The notes: a model not told the origin generated them from the sequence alone. DNA of 64,000 nucleotides from Timema cristinae (GCA_039000515.1 JBCFYV010000024.1:9543473-9607472); one strand, 5' to 3'. Shown: positions 24,690 through 36,670, counted from the stretch's first letter. Numbers and translations are program-made.

Positions 24690-24850
24690 AAAGATTAGTA
24701 AGATAGAATTTATATGAACTGTACATGAATTAGCTTAGACGTAAACCGTTTAAAAAAACACTTTCGGTATACCTGGCTGAGATTCAAACCCCGACCTCCT
24801 CATCACCTCTAAATGAGACTAAATGAGCTTGAAGATAGTCTAACATAATT
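24690..24850 (-). mobile_element. SINE-A fragment, variant head
   Basis: The B-box complement 'gagattcaaaccccgacctc' and a head complement with 'aaatgagcttga' place it near the variant-head subfamily. The tail is missing. Confidence 0.5.
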
Positions 24851-27289
24851 TTGTGACCTGGTGCTACATTTGTGACTTGTTCTTATGGAGACAGATATAT
24901 CAAAAGAGTCTTAATACAGCAAATTGCTTCTATTATATTTATTTTAAAAATATGAGCACACATTTTTCTTCTTATTTTATTGTCCTCCTTTAAAGATAGT
25001 TCTTCTCCCAACAGTTATAATTTAATTTGGTTAAGAGATATCTGTTCCATCTATTCATATTGACACATTTTTATTTGATAGTATTATCTTGAAATGTATC
25101 GCATTGTTGAGTCAATGGCAGTGTTCATTAGTCCATATGCGTGTGAGCCCTATATGATACACACTATGAGAATGTTAGTGCAATATTCCCTTTATTTACC
25201 AGCTTACAAAAGTGCCACTTTATCTCGACTAAATCCTGCGGAGATCGGCAGTTTGAAAGTAACATTGTGTTCCTTCATTCAGCCCTTACATGCGCAGTCA
25301 AGCACGTGAAGTCTTGTAGTTATCGATCACTTGATGCGCCAACTATGCACTGATGCTTATACACACAGCTTTTAACTGAATAATTATGAGTTTGTGTCGA
25401 GTTAAATCTAAATCTTGCACCGATATAAGTAAAAATAACATAAGTCTATGATCATTTGGTTAAAAATCAAGGAAGTGGAGTCTAAAGCAGATATAGACTT
25501 TGTGTTCCAAATAATTAATTGTTTGCGCAGCAGATACCACAGTAAATAATTGACATCTATGTATTTCAAATTTGGTGTTATATGGGATGTTTCATTTTCT
25601 GGAAGGTCAGAAAACAACCAGAAATAACGTTTCGAATAATAAGTAAGAAGAGGATAGCATATTATATTTTCGGTAAGTACTATATTTTACATTAACATTA
25701 TTTTGATATGAGTTTACATTGACTTGTCAGTAAGTTAAATAATAATACATTTACGTAATTAGTTAAAATATGAATTTCTCTCTAACATTCTTAGCATTAA
25801 GTGAATCATTTCTGTATCCACCCCCTTGGAGGTATATTAAATCTGTATCCTCTGCCTTTAGTGCCAATGTTAATGTGCCATTGTTACCGTATAATTTGTT
25901 GGGGTGAGACCATAAAAACACTTATTCCGTAACAGCATGCCATTACCACAACATTGATGTTTTCTAAACCGGGTTTGGTTGCAATGTATAAGATTCTAAG
26001 CTGAGAGACAAGAATGCTTAATATGTTATCAATGACTTTACATGCTCTGGGTTAACACTATTTTTAAATATGCTTTTCATCAATAAGTTAGCTTCGGCTT
26101 ATAGGTTTCAGGAGCCTATTTTAATTGTTTTAAAACTATATCCTACTATGCATGCACAGTACGGTATATTAATCTCGTAGAACTTTGTGTTTTAAATAAC
26201 TCCACCGTCATAAACTTGTCAATTTGGTCCAAAGCCACAAATAACTACCTCATAGTTTTTGTCATATCTGACCATTAACACTAACCTGTGGATACCTGTG
26301 TAGTTATAAAGGAATGATCCACGTCCATTATGGGTACAATTATTAAGTGTTCTACGTCAACACCCAAGAAATAAGGGAGATTCCTTATACTCTTGAACTT
26401 ATTTTCAATATCTCCTCACTCTTTTCCACTTGACGGATACTGCAAAAGGAATTGAGTTGAGATATTTTAACCTAAACATTAAACCCTTCAGTTATAATTA
26501 GATTACCAAAGAATTTGAGATATGTGAAATCTGATCCAATTGTTTCCACAATAATATTATATTTTATCTTTTAAGAAACTTAGGATGGAAAAAGACTTGA
26601 TCCAATACCAACATGATCTGACAGAGCAAAGAAGTCAACATTGATTTTGGTGGACATTGCTTCCACAAAATTCACAATAACTACAGGATAAAAACAAAAA
26701 CTAGCTGCGAAGTGTATAAGGAACGTTTTTGAAGAGGATTTATTGTGCTAGCCCTTGTTAATGAGCACTGGGTAAATTTGGTTCAAGAAGATAAATTTGA
26801 TATTTTGGGTAGCATGTTGCCTCTTAATACATCTCAAACTAGCAATGCATTTAAGATGAAAATATAATTGGTGATGTATTATTTAGACAAGAATCGATCG
26901 TTCCGTACCTAAATTGATCTGTATCAAATCCAGGCCACTCTCGTTAACATAACCAGTCACATACTTCCAAACTACGACATTCGATCCTCTTTACAGAACA
27001 AACAACAGTCGTTAAGACGAATTCAGGGTCAGATAGTTCTACAGAACCAGCCAATATACCTATGAACGCATATAATTACGAATACCAAATTCAGTCACAT
27101 ACTAAATACCATTCTTAGCCCCTCCCCCCGTGCAAACATTATCCCGCGTACCCCTCCAGCAGCACAGTAATCACCATCTCCAGAAGAACATCTGTTTTGA
27201 GTTAAATTAACTTGTAGAGGTCACTTTAAGATGAGCAAAGTGGTGACATTCAAGGGTAATAATTCACTGAGCACAACGGTATGACCCAC
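24851..27289. other. Longest low-repeat stretch in this half of the window
   Basis: No SINE, transposon or tandem repeat was identified. Short frames (71 codons at 25094-25309 plus, 69 at 25408-25617 minus) resemble nothing known. It could be intron or spacer. Confidence 0.4.
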
Positions 27290-27450
27290 ATCAGGTGTGC
27301 TGGTGGGCAAGTGCTTCAACCTCGTCTGGTACGTATGTCTGGTGATTGGAAAATCTGGGTTCTAGTCCAGTCCGAGTGCTCTGAAGGTGTTCTATAACTA
27401 GTCTACTGCAAGCGTAGTGCCTTAGACCATGCGGCCACCGAAGCGGTATA
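27290..27450. mobile_element. Two SINE-A head fragments facing each other
   Basis: A plus-strand fragment (about 27300-27390, with 'gggttctagtccagtccgag') meets a minus-strand head (27398-27447, 'gccttagaccatgcggccac') at 'tctataactagtctactgc'. Both lack bodies and tails, suggesting insertion of one into the other followed by deletion. Confidence 0.6.
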
Positions 27451-27869
27451 GATGATTATTGTTGTTACTTAACATCAGTGAGGTAGATTGGTTGAATAAT
27501 TCTGCCAGGACAGTTTTATTATTTACCAATCCTGTCCCAAATATTTCCTTTGAGTGTGCTTGAATTCTCCCAAACTTCTTTGTTGGTCTACAGTATCGGG
27601 TTTGTAGACATCTATCATGCCTTTTCCTTATAATTTGCTTGAAGGATTTTAGTGTCTTGTATCAAAATGTGTTTTATATTTTCATAAATTTACTAGTTTA
27701 ATATTCTCAATCGTTCTATTTCAATTATTTTAGGAATATCATTTAAACTACTCGCACAAATACTCAAAAAATTTTTTTAAACGTTTCTTTGTTTAATGTG
27801 TTCTAATGTGTTTATTTTCACCTAGACAACTTAAAAACCCCATTGGAATTAAAGACTGTTCTTAATATG

Positions 27870-28956
27870 TAATTAAACCGAGTTCGTGTCATTGGGATAG
27901 CTCCACTTGCCTTGGCAGCTTTTCTACATTACAGAGCTGTCCTGATGGTATTTCTCACCATTCTCATCGCTTACAACGTCAACATTTTCAGGGAATAAGT
28001 CGAGATGGGAGTAAATAAAGAGAACTTTCAGTTACAATTTTGAGTGGCTTTGTAGAAGGTTTTTTACCAGTTCTCCACACTTACTGCCTCTGTTGTTCCC
28101 CAGGAAACTATTCACCTCAAGCTTGAAAGAATCACAAGCTTAGTTTTCATCTCCACGGAAAAACTGATCAAAGTGTTCATTATAAGTATTTTTTCTTTTG
28201 TGTGGTTCAATGAAAAACACTTCTTTTACTCACTAAGTTTAATAATCTTTTCTCGGTAGTAGTTGGAAGACGGTTCTTCTGAATCCATCACCTTTACATA
28301 GTTTTTTTTTATTAAACCCAATTTTATTTGTGATGGTGGCAGCAATATTTTACTCCGGTTGACTAGCGGAATGTAGTTTAAATTCTTTAACCCTGTTTCA
28401 AGTGATTCACTAGCATTCACAAAAGAAACAGCAAGACTTGTTTTACCCCTGTGGCATTCTAGGCAGGATGGCAATAGCTGTTGATCTACCATTGGAACTC
28501 CTTGTTGTTGGTAGCTTCAATGGGCAGCTTATTATTGTCATACATTATAGCTGATTAATTTATAGGTCTATCAATAGTCTCTCCTCTTGAAAAGTGTAAT
28601 CTAAGTTGAGTGATTGCACTAAGCCATTAATTTATGTGCAAGTGACAAGGCTATTTTTAATCTTCAAAAATTAGTTAAATACTTATGACAGCTTCAGTAC
28701 ACAAGACCCTTTAACATTAACTTGAAGAAGATTCCACTGTTGAAATCATTAGCCTCAAACGTTCATCTTTACTTTTTGGTAGTCAAGATCTCTGATAAGG
28801 TCATTTAGTTCCTACTTTGAGATGCTTTCAATTAAATATCAGGAATTAAATCAGGATCAGTTGATGTTGAGGGCTCAGGTGTCTTTCTTGGCTATCTTCA
28901 ATCTTATCATCTGAGTCTAGTGAATATTTTGATGGCGAAACTGGAACTTGATGGCC
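27870..28956 (-). pseudogene. Decayed copy of an uncharacterised multi-copy arthropod protein
   Basis: Reading the minus strand from high to low coordinates, pieces occur in order but in shifting frames. They are ELNDLIRDLD (about 28781-28811), FQQWNLLQ (about 28722-28745), an 88-codon open part (28226-28492) with CLECHR, PLVNRSKILLPPS and IKLGL, then NSFLGNN and GELVKNLLQSH, then SHLDLFPEN and SDENGEKYHQD (27939-28019), then CQGKWS (27900-27920). I remember this order from long uncharacterised predicted proteins repeated in many arthropod genomes, where a 'HSHLDFFPEN' stretch follows an 'ILLPPLHIKLGL' stretch. Family function is unknown to me. Several stops and frameshifts show it is dead. 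Recall is from memory only. Confidence 0.6.
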
Positions 28957-29115
28957 TACTGCGCGGATATCTGGTCAAATAGCTAAGAGAATGTTCGGGT
29001 AGCTCATAGTACTGCGCGGGTATCTGGTCAAATAGCTAAGAGAGTGTTCGGGTAGCTCATAGTACTGCGCGGGTATCTGGTCAAATAGCTAAGAGAGTGT
29101 TCGGGTAGCTCATAG
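28957..29115 (+). repeat. 53-bp unit repeated three times
   Basis: Three head-to-tail copies start 'tactgcgcgggtatctggtc' and end 'gttcgggtagctcatag'. Only the first has two substitutions (ggatat, gaatg). It adjoins the N-terminal edge of the decayed gene copy. Confidence 0.95.
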
Positions 29116-29420
29116 GGAATTTTTCTTCATTATTATTCCTTGCATGCAAAAGTAACAATAGGCTAAATGGTTTGTTGAGTCTTTCCATACCATATCAAAC
29201 GGTGAAAGTCATAGAGTGGCCTTTGTTATTCAACCAGCTGCGGAGATTACTGCTGACAGTAAAAATGAGACGTCCAACTTCTCTCTTGATCTCCATCTTG
29301 CAAATAAAATAACATTCATATTATTTTCTAGCTATTATAATTTTGTCACAGAAATATTTTGCTTGTTGACCAGTGATATCAATAGTATTTATTGTTACTA
29401 TCCTAAACAAGAAGAAATCT
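29116..29420. other. Short spacer
   Basis: A 79-codon plus frame (29216-29455) begins here and runs into the SINE. I see no support for it. Confidence 0.4.
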
Positions 29421-29676
29421 ACCTGGTTCAGTGGCCGCATGGTCTAACGCGCTAAACTTATGTCGGACCAGATTGCCGAGGGCGAGGATATTGGGGCTCA
29501 ATCCCAGTTGGGTGCACTGAGAGTGGTTTTCTCTAAATGGGGTTTCACTCTACCACCATACAAATGTGGGTGCATTTTCACCAAATTAAGCCATCATAAT
29601 CCTTATCCCGTTAATGTAATTAGTACATAGGCGTACCACCCGAATGGGTAGTAAGACGTGGCGATTAAAATAAAAG
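29421..29676 (+). mobile_element. SINE-A, full-length
   Basis: 'cagtggccgcatggtctaac' (A box), 'ggggctcaatccc' (B box), 'gagagtggttttctctaaat' (body) and 'cccgaatgggtagtaagacg' (tail) appear in order. Confidence 0.88.
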
Positions 29677-29919
29677 AATAAATCAATTTTAAAAATAATT
29701 AGTTAAACTCTAGTAAAGATGATATACAACAACATCATAATTTTTGAGTATGGCCAAATAAATTTAAACAGCAAACTAAAGTTAATGTTTAAAATAAATT
29801 TTTCTTAAAAATATATAAGTTTTATTTTTTGCTAATCCTCTCAGTTCCATAACCATATTTTTCTAACTTAACATTTTATCTTGTGACTAAAAGCTACACA
29901 GATATTTTGTGCTATTGGA

Positions 29920-30098
29920 CGAGAAGTGGGGCATTCAACTTGAACGCTTATCACGGCCCAGATAGCGTTGTTTGCGTGTGGCTCTCGTCTTCGGAGCCTC
30001 GTTTGACAGGTGATTGATGACCTACGGGCTCCGATGACGTCACTGGGATGGCCGGGACTCTAGGGGATTCATGGAGACATTGCAGTTAAACTGAGCAC
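29920..30098. promoter_or_regulatory. GC-rich, CRE-containing flank of the hAT insertion
   Basis: A perfect CRE palindrome TGACGTCA lies at 30035-30042 inside a stretch much richer in GC than its surroundings. The matching right flank of the hAT element (34526-34640) is also GC-rich and carries an inverted CCAAT core ('attgg' near 34556). Joined across the element the two halves would form one island of roughly 300 bp, which looks like a promoter region. No transcript evidence is available. Confidence 0.35.
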
Positions 30099-30494
30099 TA
30101 GTGATGGGCACTATCGAATGATGAAAACTATCGTTTCCAAACTATCGAATAATTATTCAATAGTTTTCATTCGAATGAATTGTATATTCATTCGCAGCTG
30201 CTGCTGTGGGGGTTTCATTCATTCACTCATAACAAAGCTGACTAATCAAAATAAATAAGAGCAGTTTTTTTCACGAAACATTTGAAAAAATATAGAGCAG
30301 TTTGGTTGCGGCTGGTTTCACTGGTTAGGTTTGTGATTCTGGAGTTCTTGATTTGAAACGTGTTTGTGTTCAAGTTATTTAATTAATCTACTAGACTCTA
30401 TTCTAATTTATCCATTTTAAACTTATTATTTAATGTCGTTTCAGTAACAACAAACTTTTTGGTATAACTTATAACAACATATTTTTTTTGTATT

Positions 30495-30504
30495 TATTGA
30501 TCTA

Positions 30505-30559
<55 letters not shown>

Positions 30560-30560
30560 T
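30495..30560. repeat. (TTA)n microsatellite inside the hAT element
   Basis: About 20 TTA units between the left terminal region and the transposase start. Confidence 0.9.
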
Positions 30561-30716
30561 AACTCATTTTCATAGTTATTTTAGGTTTCTTAAACTGTTT
30601 AAAAAATACAAATATTATTAGTGTTAACCGTTATAATATATTTAAATATAAAAACATAATTTTTAATATTATTTGCGTACCTCTTTTAAAATTACTTTTG
30701 ATTTGATTTTATAACC

Positions 30717-32506
30717 ATGAATCGTTTAAAGTAAAGATCCATTGTTTGGGATTTTTTTTAGAAGAAACCAAATGGTAAAGCATTGTGTCAAGTGTGCAAG
30801 CGAGAATACAAAGGTACAGGTAACACATCAAACATGCGGGACCATTTAAAAAGGATCCACCCTACTCTTTTGGAGTCGTCCAAACTGCTGGAAGAAATTG
30901 AAGACGATCCCGCTATGACTTTTATTTCAGCAGGCCCTTCTTCAGATCCAGATCCACCTCAAGTTCCAGCAAAACGTCAGAAACAGTTGACACTCTGGGG
31001 AGTTTTCAGTAAGAAACAGCTTCCAGAGACGAAGCGCCAGATTTTGGATGAAGGTCTAGTAAAAATGATCGCTAATGACCTACAACCTTTTTCAATAGTA
31101 GAAAATGAGGGTTTTAAACAGTTTGTTAATCTCTTAGATAGTGAGTATAAATTTCCAAGCCGAAAGACACTCACAACAAACATTCACCAAGATTATTATG
31201 AGAGTGCTATTGTTGAGGTACAGAAGTTAATTAATGGAGCCAAGTTTATTTCCTTGACAACAGATATGTGGACGTCGATAAACACACAAGGGTTTATCAC
31301 AGTTACTGCTCATTGTGTGTGCAATATTAAATTGTACTCACTTGTGCTCTGCACCAAACAAGTGGAGCGAATACTCTGCTGGCCGTAACGAATGAATGGA
31401 AGGTACGAGAGAGGAGTGTGGCAATTGTTAGGGACAATGGAGCTAACATGGTAAACACAATTCCAAGATTGGTAATTCCTCGTTTGCGTTGCGTAGCTCA
31501 TACTTTGAATTTTATTGTAAGTGATGCTTTGTTAGTAAATATTAGGCTAAGTGAAATTCTGCAGAAGTGTAAAGGACTAGTGGGTCATTTCAAAAGCAGT
31601 ACATTAGCTTTAGACAAACTTCAAAGCATCCAAAAAACTATGGGGCTTAGCCAACTTAAACCTAAACAGGATGTGGCAACAATGTGGAACTCCACACTCA
31701 TTATGTTAGAGAGGATCGTGGATTTGAAGGAGCCACTATCCGCTTCCCTCGTATCCTGGCAGAATGGGAGGTAGTTGAGAAGTGCGTGACACTTTTAAAA
31801 TTATTGTAAATAATGACCGCATAATTTTCTGGAGACACATATTCAACTGCCGCAAAGGTAATTCCACTCGTTAGAGGTGTTCAGTTTTCATTACAAAAAC
31901 AAACACCAAAAACTAGTGTGGCTAAAGAACTCCAAATCAGTCTAATTGAGGGGGTTTCGCGAAGATTAGCTGTTTTGGAGAGAAGGAAGTTAACAGCCAT
32001 GGCAACAATGTTTGACCCTCGTTTCAAAAAAGCTCCATTTGGAGTTGAAGCCAATGCAGCCCAAGCACATACTTGGGTAAGTGATGATTTAGCTGCTTTG
32101 TGCCATCACTTTGAAAGTGAAGAGGTGGAGAGAGTTGTGGCAACAGGAGGTCCAGAGTGCGAGGGAACAAACAACACAAATACAAATATTTCTTTGTGGG
32201 ATAAAATTGAAGACAACATCAACTCCAGTGAGCAGCAGTATCACAATATTGCGACAGTACATGGAAATGCCATATTTTAACCGAGTAAGTGATCCATTGC
32301 AGTTCTGGTCTAAGCATAGATCATTGTTTCCGGAACTTTATATTTTGGCCATGAATAAAGTATGCGTACCTTCGACTTCAGTGCCTTCGGAACGTGTTTT
32401 CTCAAAGGCATGGCAAGTTTTGACAGAACGAAGGAATAGACTTAATCCTAAAAATTTGGATTCTATAATATTTTTAAATAAAAATATTATTGAACTAAAT
32501 AAGTAA
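30717..32506 (+). pseudogene. hAT transposase, BED-finger type, inactivated
   Basis: The ATG at 30717 is followed by in-frame TAA (30732) and TAG (30759) stops that break the BED zinc finger. The finger reads SIVWDFF, then GKALCQVC, then MRDHLKRIHP, which gives the C-x2-C and H-x4-H type ligands. The middle part includes FISLTTDMWTS and VRDNGANMV, typical of the hAT RNase-H-like core, with RCVAHTLN after it. The C-terminal dimerisation region DPLQFWSKH, PSTSVPSERVFS and RRNRLNPKNLDS is clear. Open parts lie at 30783-31388, 31418-31774, 31918-32280 and to 32506, in three different frames, so there are at least three frameshifts or deletions. The intact product would have cut and pasted the element. 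Confidence 0.92.
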
Positions 32507-32695
32507 TTTTTTTGATATAACAATTTTAAGTGATATCCTAAATAACAATTCACTATCGCTGTATGCATTTATAGATTAGTTGAAATTGATAATATTAGTT
32601 ATAGTTATGGTGATTATGTTCTTCAATTAGGTAATATTTCTAAATGCTCTTTTTAGTTTGAAATACATTTCAGACCAACGTTTTAGTAACATGTA

Positions 32696-33000
32696 CCCGC
32701 CTCGGTGGCATAGTTGGCTAACACGCTAGTCGTGTTGAGCCTGACTGCTGAGGACGGGGAGATCGAGGTTCGAATATCGGTTTGGTGAACTGGGGGTGGT
32801 TTTTCCTGAATGGTTTTCCACTCTCCCTCACGCAAATGCGGGTTCACTTCCTTTAATTCAACCTTCCCAATTCCTAATACATTAGCGTAATTAGTACTTA
32901 AAGCGTATAACCCGAACGGGTAGTAAGACGCGCTGCTAAATAATAAAATAATAATAATAATAATAATAAAAATAATAATAATAAAATAATAATAATAATA
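32696..33000 (+). mobile_element. SINE-A nested in the hAT element
   Basis: The head differs slightly ('cggtggcatagttggctaac') but the B box 'ggttcgaatatc', body 'gggtggtttttcctgaatgg' and tail 'cccgaacgggtagtaagacg' (32910-32929) are typical. A long irregular ATA tail follows. It inserted downstream of the transposase. Confidence 0.9.
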
Positions 33001-33520
33001 GTAGTAACATGTAAGAAAACAATATGTGACAGCACTAATGGAAGAATTTTCACAATATTGTATAATTTATCTGGATACTCATTCGCCTAAAATAGTATAT
33101 GATAATCCTATTGCAATTTAATTTCAAATTAGTGATTATTATTATTATTATTAATATTATTATTATTTTAATGGCCCTGTCCCAGTAATACTATTTTAAA
33201 GAGAAACTTAACAGAGATATAGATTTAAATTAGAACATAAATCAATTATGAACACTACAAAAGGTGCCATTTGCACCAAAGAAAAACTTACAATATAAAA
33301 GACTGTAAAAGACAAATTTCCTACCAGAATAAGAGAAAAGACCTACACTCGTCAGGAAGAAAATACGTAAGTTACGCATAATTTTTATTAATTATTTTTT
33401 CAATGTGTAGAATATTTGACGTCTATAAAGATTTATTATATTTTATAGCAAACGAAAGTAGAAACATCAATATATTAAGGTGGCTGAATTCGTGTTTTAT
33501 TTTTATTCATGTTGTTTTAC

Positions 33521-33736
33521 GTGCTCTTTCTGAACCGTTTCATTATATCAGCACACGGCTTTTATATTAACTAAATTCTATAACAGGCACAACATCCAGC
33601 CCCTAGCCGCTAATTTATCACTGTGAAAGGGGAAACCCACATTTCTCAAATAATAGATTTATCAGCCATGCCGGGAATCAAACCTGGGATTCTTAGATTA
33701 GTAGGCACTCGTTAGCGACTGCACTAAGGCGTTGGA
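33521..33736 (-). mobile_element. SINE-C nested in the hAT element
   Basis: Minus-strand order: head complement ending 'ctgcactaaggcgttgga', B-box complement 'ggaatcaaacc' near 33676, body 'aaaggggaaacccacatttc', tail block 'caggcacaacatccagcccc' and 'tttctgaacc' at 33528. Confidence 0.8.
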
Positions 33737-33780
33737 TAATTCGTAAGTATCGCGGATCTAGTTGAATAGTTGCTCAGCAA

Positions 33781-34430
33781 TGTAAAACAAGGATTGATTT
33801 CCAACAGTGGACCTTACAGAAACCAATATTTCGTATCTCCGTAACTAGGAAAACATTCGAAACCGTAAGGTTGACTATCGATCAGCAAGGTAATACGTAT
33901 AAGTGAATCTTAATAGTGGACCTTATAGAAACGAATATTTCACATCTCTGTAACAAGGAAAACATTCGAAACCGTAAGGTTGACTACCGATCAGCACGGT
34001 AACCCGTAGAAGTGAATCCCTATATTGGACCTTATAGAAACGAATATTTCACATCTCTGTAACAAGGAAAACATTCGAAACCGTAAGGTTGACTATAGAT
34101 CAGCAAGGTAGGAAATAATTCCCAATAATGGACCTTATAGAAATGAATATTTCGCATCTCTGTAACAAGGAAAATATTCGAAACCGTAAGGTTGACTATA
34201 GATCAGCAAGGTAGAAAATAATTCCCAATAATGGACCTTATAGAAATGAATATTTCGCATCTCTGTAACAAGGAAAACATTCGAAACCGTAAGGTTGACT
34301 ACCGATCAGCACGGTAACCCGTAGAAGTGAATCCCTATAGTGGACCATAAATAGAAACGAATATTTCACATCTCTGTAACAAGGAAAACATTCGAAACCA
34401 TAAGGTTGACTATCGACCAGCAGCAAGTTG
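33781..34430 (+). repeat. Subterminal tandem array of the hAT element, about 103-111 bp, six units
   Basis: The marker 'ccgtaaggttgact' starts at 33863, 33972, 34081, 34184, 34287 and (as 'ccataaggttgact') 34398, giving spacings of 109, 109, 103, 103 and 111. Units carry 'aacattcgaa', a motif similar to the subterminal 'tatcgaat' boxes, so they may be an amplified transposase-binding region. Minus-strand frames here are repeat translations. Confidence 0.9.
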
Positions 34431-34525
34431 AATGAATATGAATACTTTTCATTCGAATGATTTTTAAACTATCGAATGATTCGATAGTTTAATACTATCG
34501 AATTATTCGACGGTGCCCATCACTT

Positions 34526-34678
34526 CAGAGCACCTTGAGATGAACCTCGTCCTGATTGGCTGTCGGGGCCTTCCCTGCACTAAAACTGGAACCTTTGTAA
34601 GCGATTTGAGTCCGGGTTGTGGTATTTAGGGAAGAGGGAGAGGTGGAAGGAACGGTAAACACAATTATAAGGATATGA
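34526..34678. promoter_or_regulatory. GC-rich right flank of the hAT insertion
   Basis: Continues the GC-rich character of 29920-30098 and contains 'cctgattggctgtc', an inverted CCAAT box. See the left-flank entry. Confidence 0.3.
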
Positions 34679-34930
34679 CCCGCTCCGAGGGCCGCACGGT
34701 CTAAGGTGTAACTCTAGAAATAGACTGGGCTGCTGATGGCAGAGAGATAGGTAGGGGATCGAATCCAAGTCGGGTGTATGAAGGATGTTTTTTTCCTCTA
34801 TTGGTTTTGACTCTACCTTTACGTAAATGCGGATATAGGCTTACTTTCTCTAAACTCAATATACCTCATCCCATACATTGTCGTAATTCAATCAACTCGA
34901 GCGGGTAGTAAGATGCGGTGCTATAAAAAG
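34679..34930 (+). mobile_element. SINE-A copy
   Basis: 'ccgagggccgcacggtctaa' (A box), 'gggatcgaatcc' (B box), T-rich body, and the tail 'gagcgggtagtaagatgcgg' then 'tgctataaaaag'. Confidence 0.85.
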
Positions 34931-36019
34931 AAAATGAGAAATTGCCACGCAGACGTTTATGGCTGACGCAATATTTAAATCCACGATGAGTTATTTCAAA
35001 ATTCCAACAGGGCTTTTTTTTCCTTAATGACTCTATAGTTTGAGATTTATTTAATTGAAAAAAATGTGTCGTTAGCTCCCTTTCAACGAGATTTTAATCA
35101 TATTCACGGAGCTATGAGACTAGGCTTGTTGTAGAAGGGCTCCGCTAACAAATACAGTCATCTGTTGAGGCTCACAACATAACATATGATGATAACTAGC
35201 AGCGAGTTTTCCTCTTTACCTTGAGATACGTTGTTTTCTTCCCCATCTTTCTTATTGACAAGATAAAGTGGGGTTGTAGGTGAAGGGTAAAAAGTAGTTT
35301 AAGTTTAGTCATAGTAAAAAGTTTGTTGGAGGAAATTACACAGATCATTGTATTTTAGGCTGTGTGGAGTCTCAACGATTGATACTTTTTCGCTGACCAG
35401 GGTGCCACCTTAAGGGCAAGCGTAAATAAGAACTTTTCTATTTATTTGTTAGTAATAATAATAACTATAATTGTGTTTTAGTTTCAAAAAGTATTTTCAT
35501 AATGTTTTTCTCGTTTCCTTTAAAAGCTGTTTTTACTTATTAAATTGGATATGTCAAATTTTCTAAACTGAAATTGTTTGATTTCTTATATTCGACTTAA
35601 CTTGCTATAGAAGAACATGTTGAATATTTCAATAAGATCACTTGAATATTTACTAGATCATTAAATATTTACTACTACACATACAAATTAAATGTTAAGG
35701 TAGCAGTTTGATTTTATTTATTTACTTTTTATCTTACTTTGCTAAGGTTTTAAATGTATTTCAAATCACTGGGGGTTGTGAACCATTAAATATTTTATTT
35801 TGGTCTTTAGGAGGTCGTGTTTTTAAAATAGCCTAAGCCACATATCATGGTGCTCATAGTTTTTAAACATCACTTCACATAATACCATTTCCGAGCTACT
35901 CCCTACGGACGATTGTAGCGGTATTTTAACGTTTGATCTCATTTTAAAACCCAAACAAAGACCCCTCACCTCCATCTGCAGCACTCATTATTCTCGCCAA
36001 GTTCATCTAATTTGCTTTC
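34931..36019. other. AT-rich intergenic DNA
   Basis: No gene or repeat family was recognised. Confidence 0.5.
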
Positions 36020-36185
36020 TTGAGAGGTTGTCAGTCGACATTCGAATCTTATCCGTAGGAACTGGGGGTGTTTTATCCTAAACGACTTATTATTCTTCCT
36101 CCACGTAAATGAGGGTACATTTAATCAAATATTCTCCTCCCAACACCATTCAAGTGTGGAAAGACCGACCGGGTAGTAAATAATA
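36020..36185 (+). mobile_element. SINE-A fragment
   Basis: The B-box region 'cattcgaatc', the body 'actgggggtgttttatccta' and a short tail 'gaccgaccgggtagtaaata' remain. The head is lost. Confidence 0.65.
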
Positions 36186-36244
36186 CATATTTAAAATAAA
36201 TGTGTGGTTCATTTTCTAATATCTATTTGCATGCCCACACAAAT

Positions 36245-36670
36245 GAGAAAGGAATTAAGAAGGTAGAATATGGAGGAAGTGTACCCACATTTACGCTAAT
36301 TCTTGTACAATTTTTCTAACCTACTTTACTGTATAATTATTAAAATAAGACGAGTGAATTATATTTGGTTAAACATTTGTGTATTATTAATTACTGTACT
36401 CTTGCTTAGTGTAAAAATGGGTCTGTTGTTCATTGGTTCTCTTTATATTACTATGTATTTGCACTGTCTAACACATTTAACTACAACAGTGGGCTAGGAA
36501 TGAGGAATGAGGAATGAATATTTAGATGGAATATATTCGGATTAGTGTGGATTGAGAGTGGAGTACCATTTAGTTAAAATCACTCTATACATACGACCGG
36601 GATTCACACCCCGGCCATACTACACAGGTAAACGATATTAGTCCATGGTTAAACCTAACTTGTAGGGCCT
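36245..36670 (-). mobile_element. SINE-A copy split by about 240 bases
   Basis: A body piece ('gtgtacccacatttacgcta' at about 36278) and a B-box/head piece ('gaccgggattcacaccccgg' at about 36595) lie on the same strand in the right order with unrelated sequence between. The split may come from a later insertion. Confidence 0.45.

Larger units (their letters stand above)
30099..34525 (+). mobile_element. hAT DNA transposon with identifiable ends
   Basis: The left end 'tagtgatgggcac' (30099-30111) and right end 'gtgcccatcactt' (34513-34525) are inverted repeats of the hAT type, differing only at the outermost base. They are flanked by 8-bp target duplications ctgagcac (30091-30098) and cagagcac (34526-34533), 7 of 8 identical. 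Subterminal 'actatcgaat' motifs recur in both orientations on both sides. The element holds a broken transposase, a TTA microsatellite, two nested SINEs and a six-unit tandem array. It cannot transpose by itself now. Confidence 0.92.

Noticed and set aside
30759..30762. The T-run plus TAG before the BED finger as a splice acceptor
   Set aside because: The conserved SIVWDFF part of the same domain is directly upstream in the same frame, so the TAG is better explained as an inactivating stop than as an intron end.
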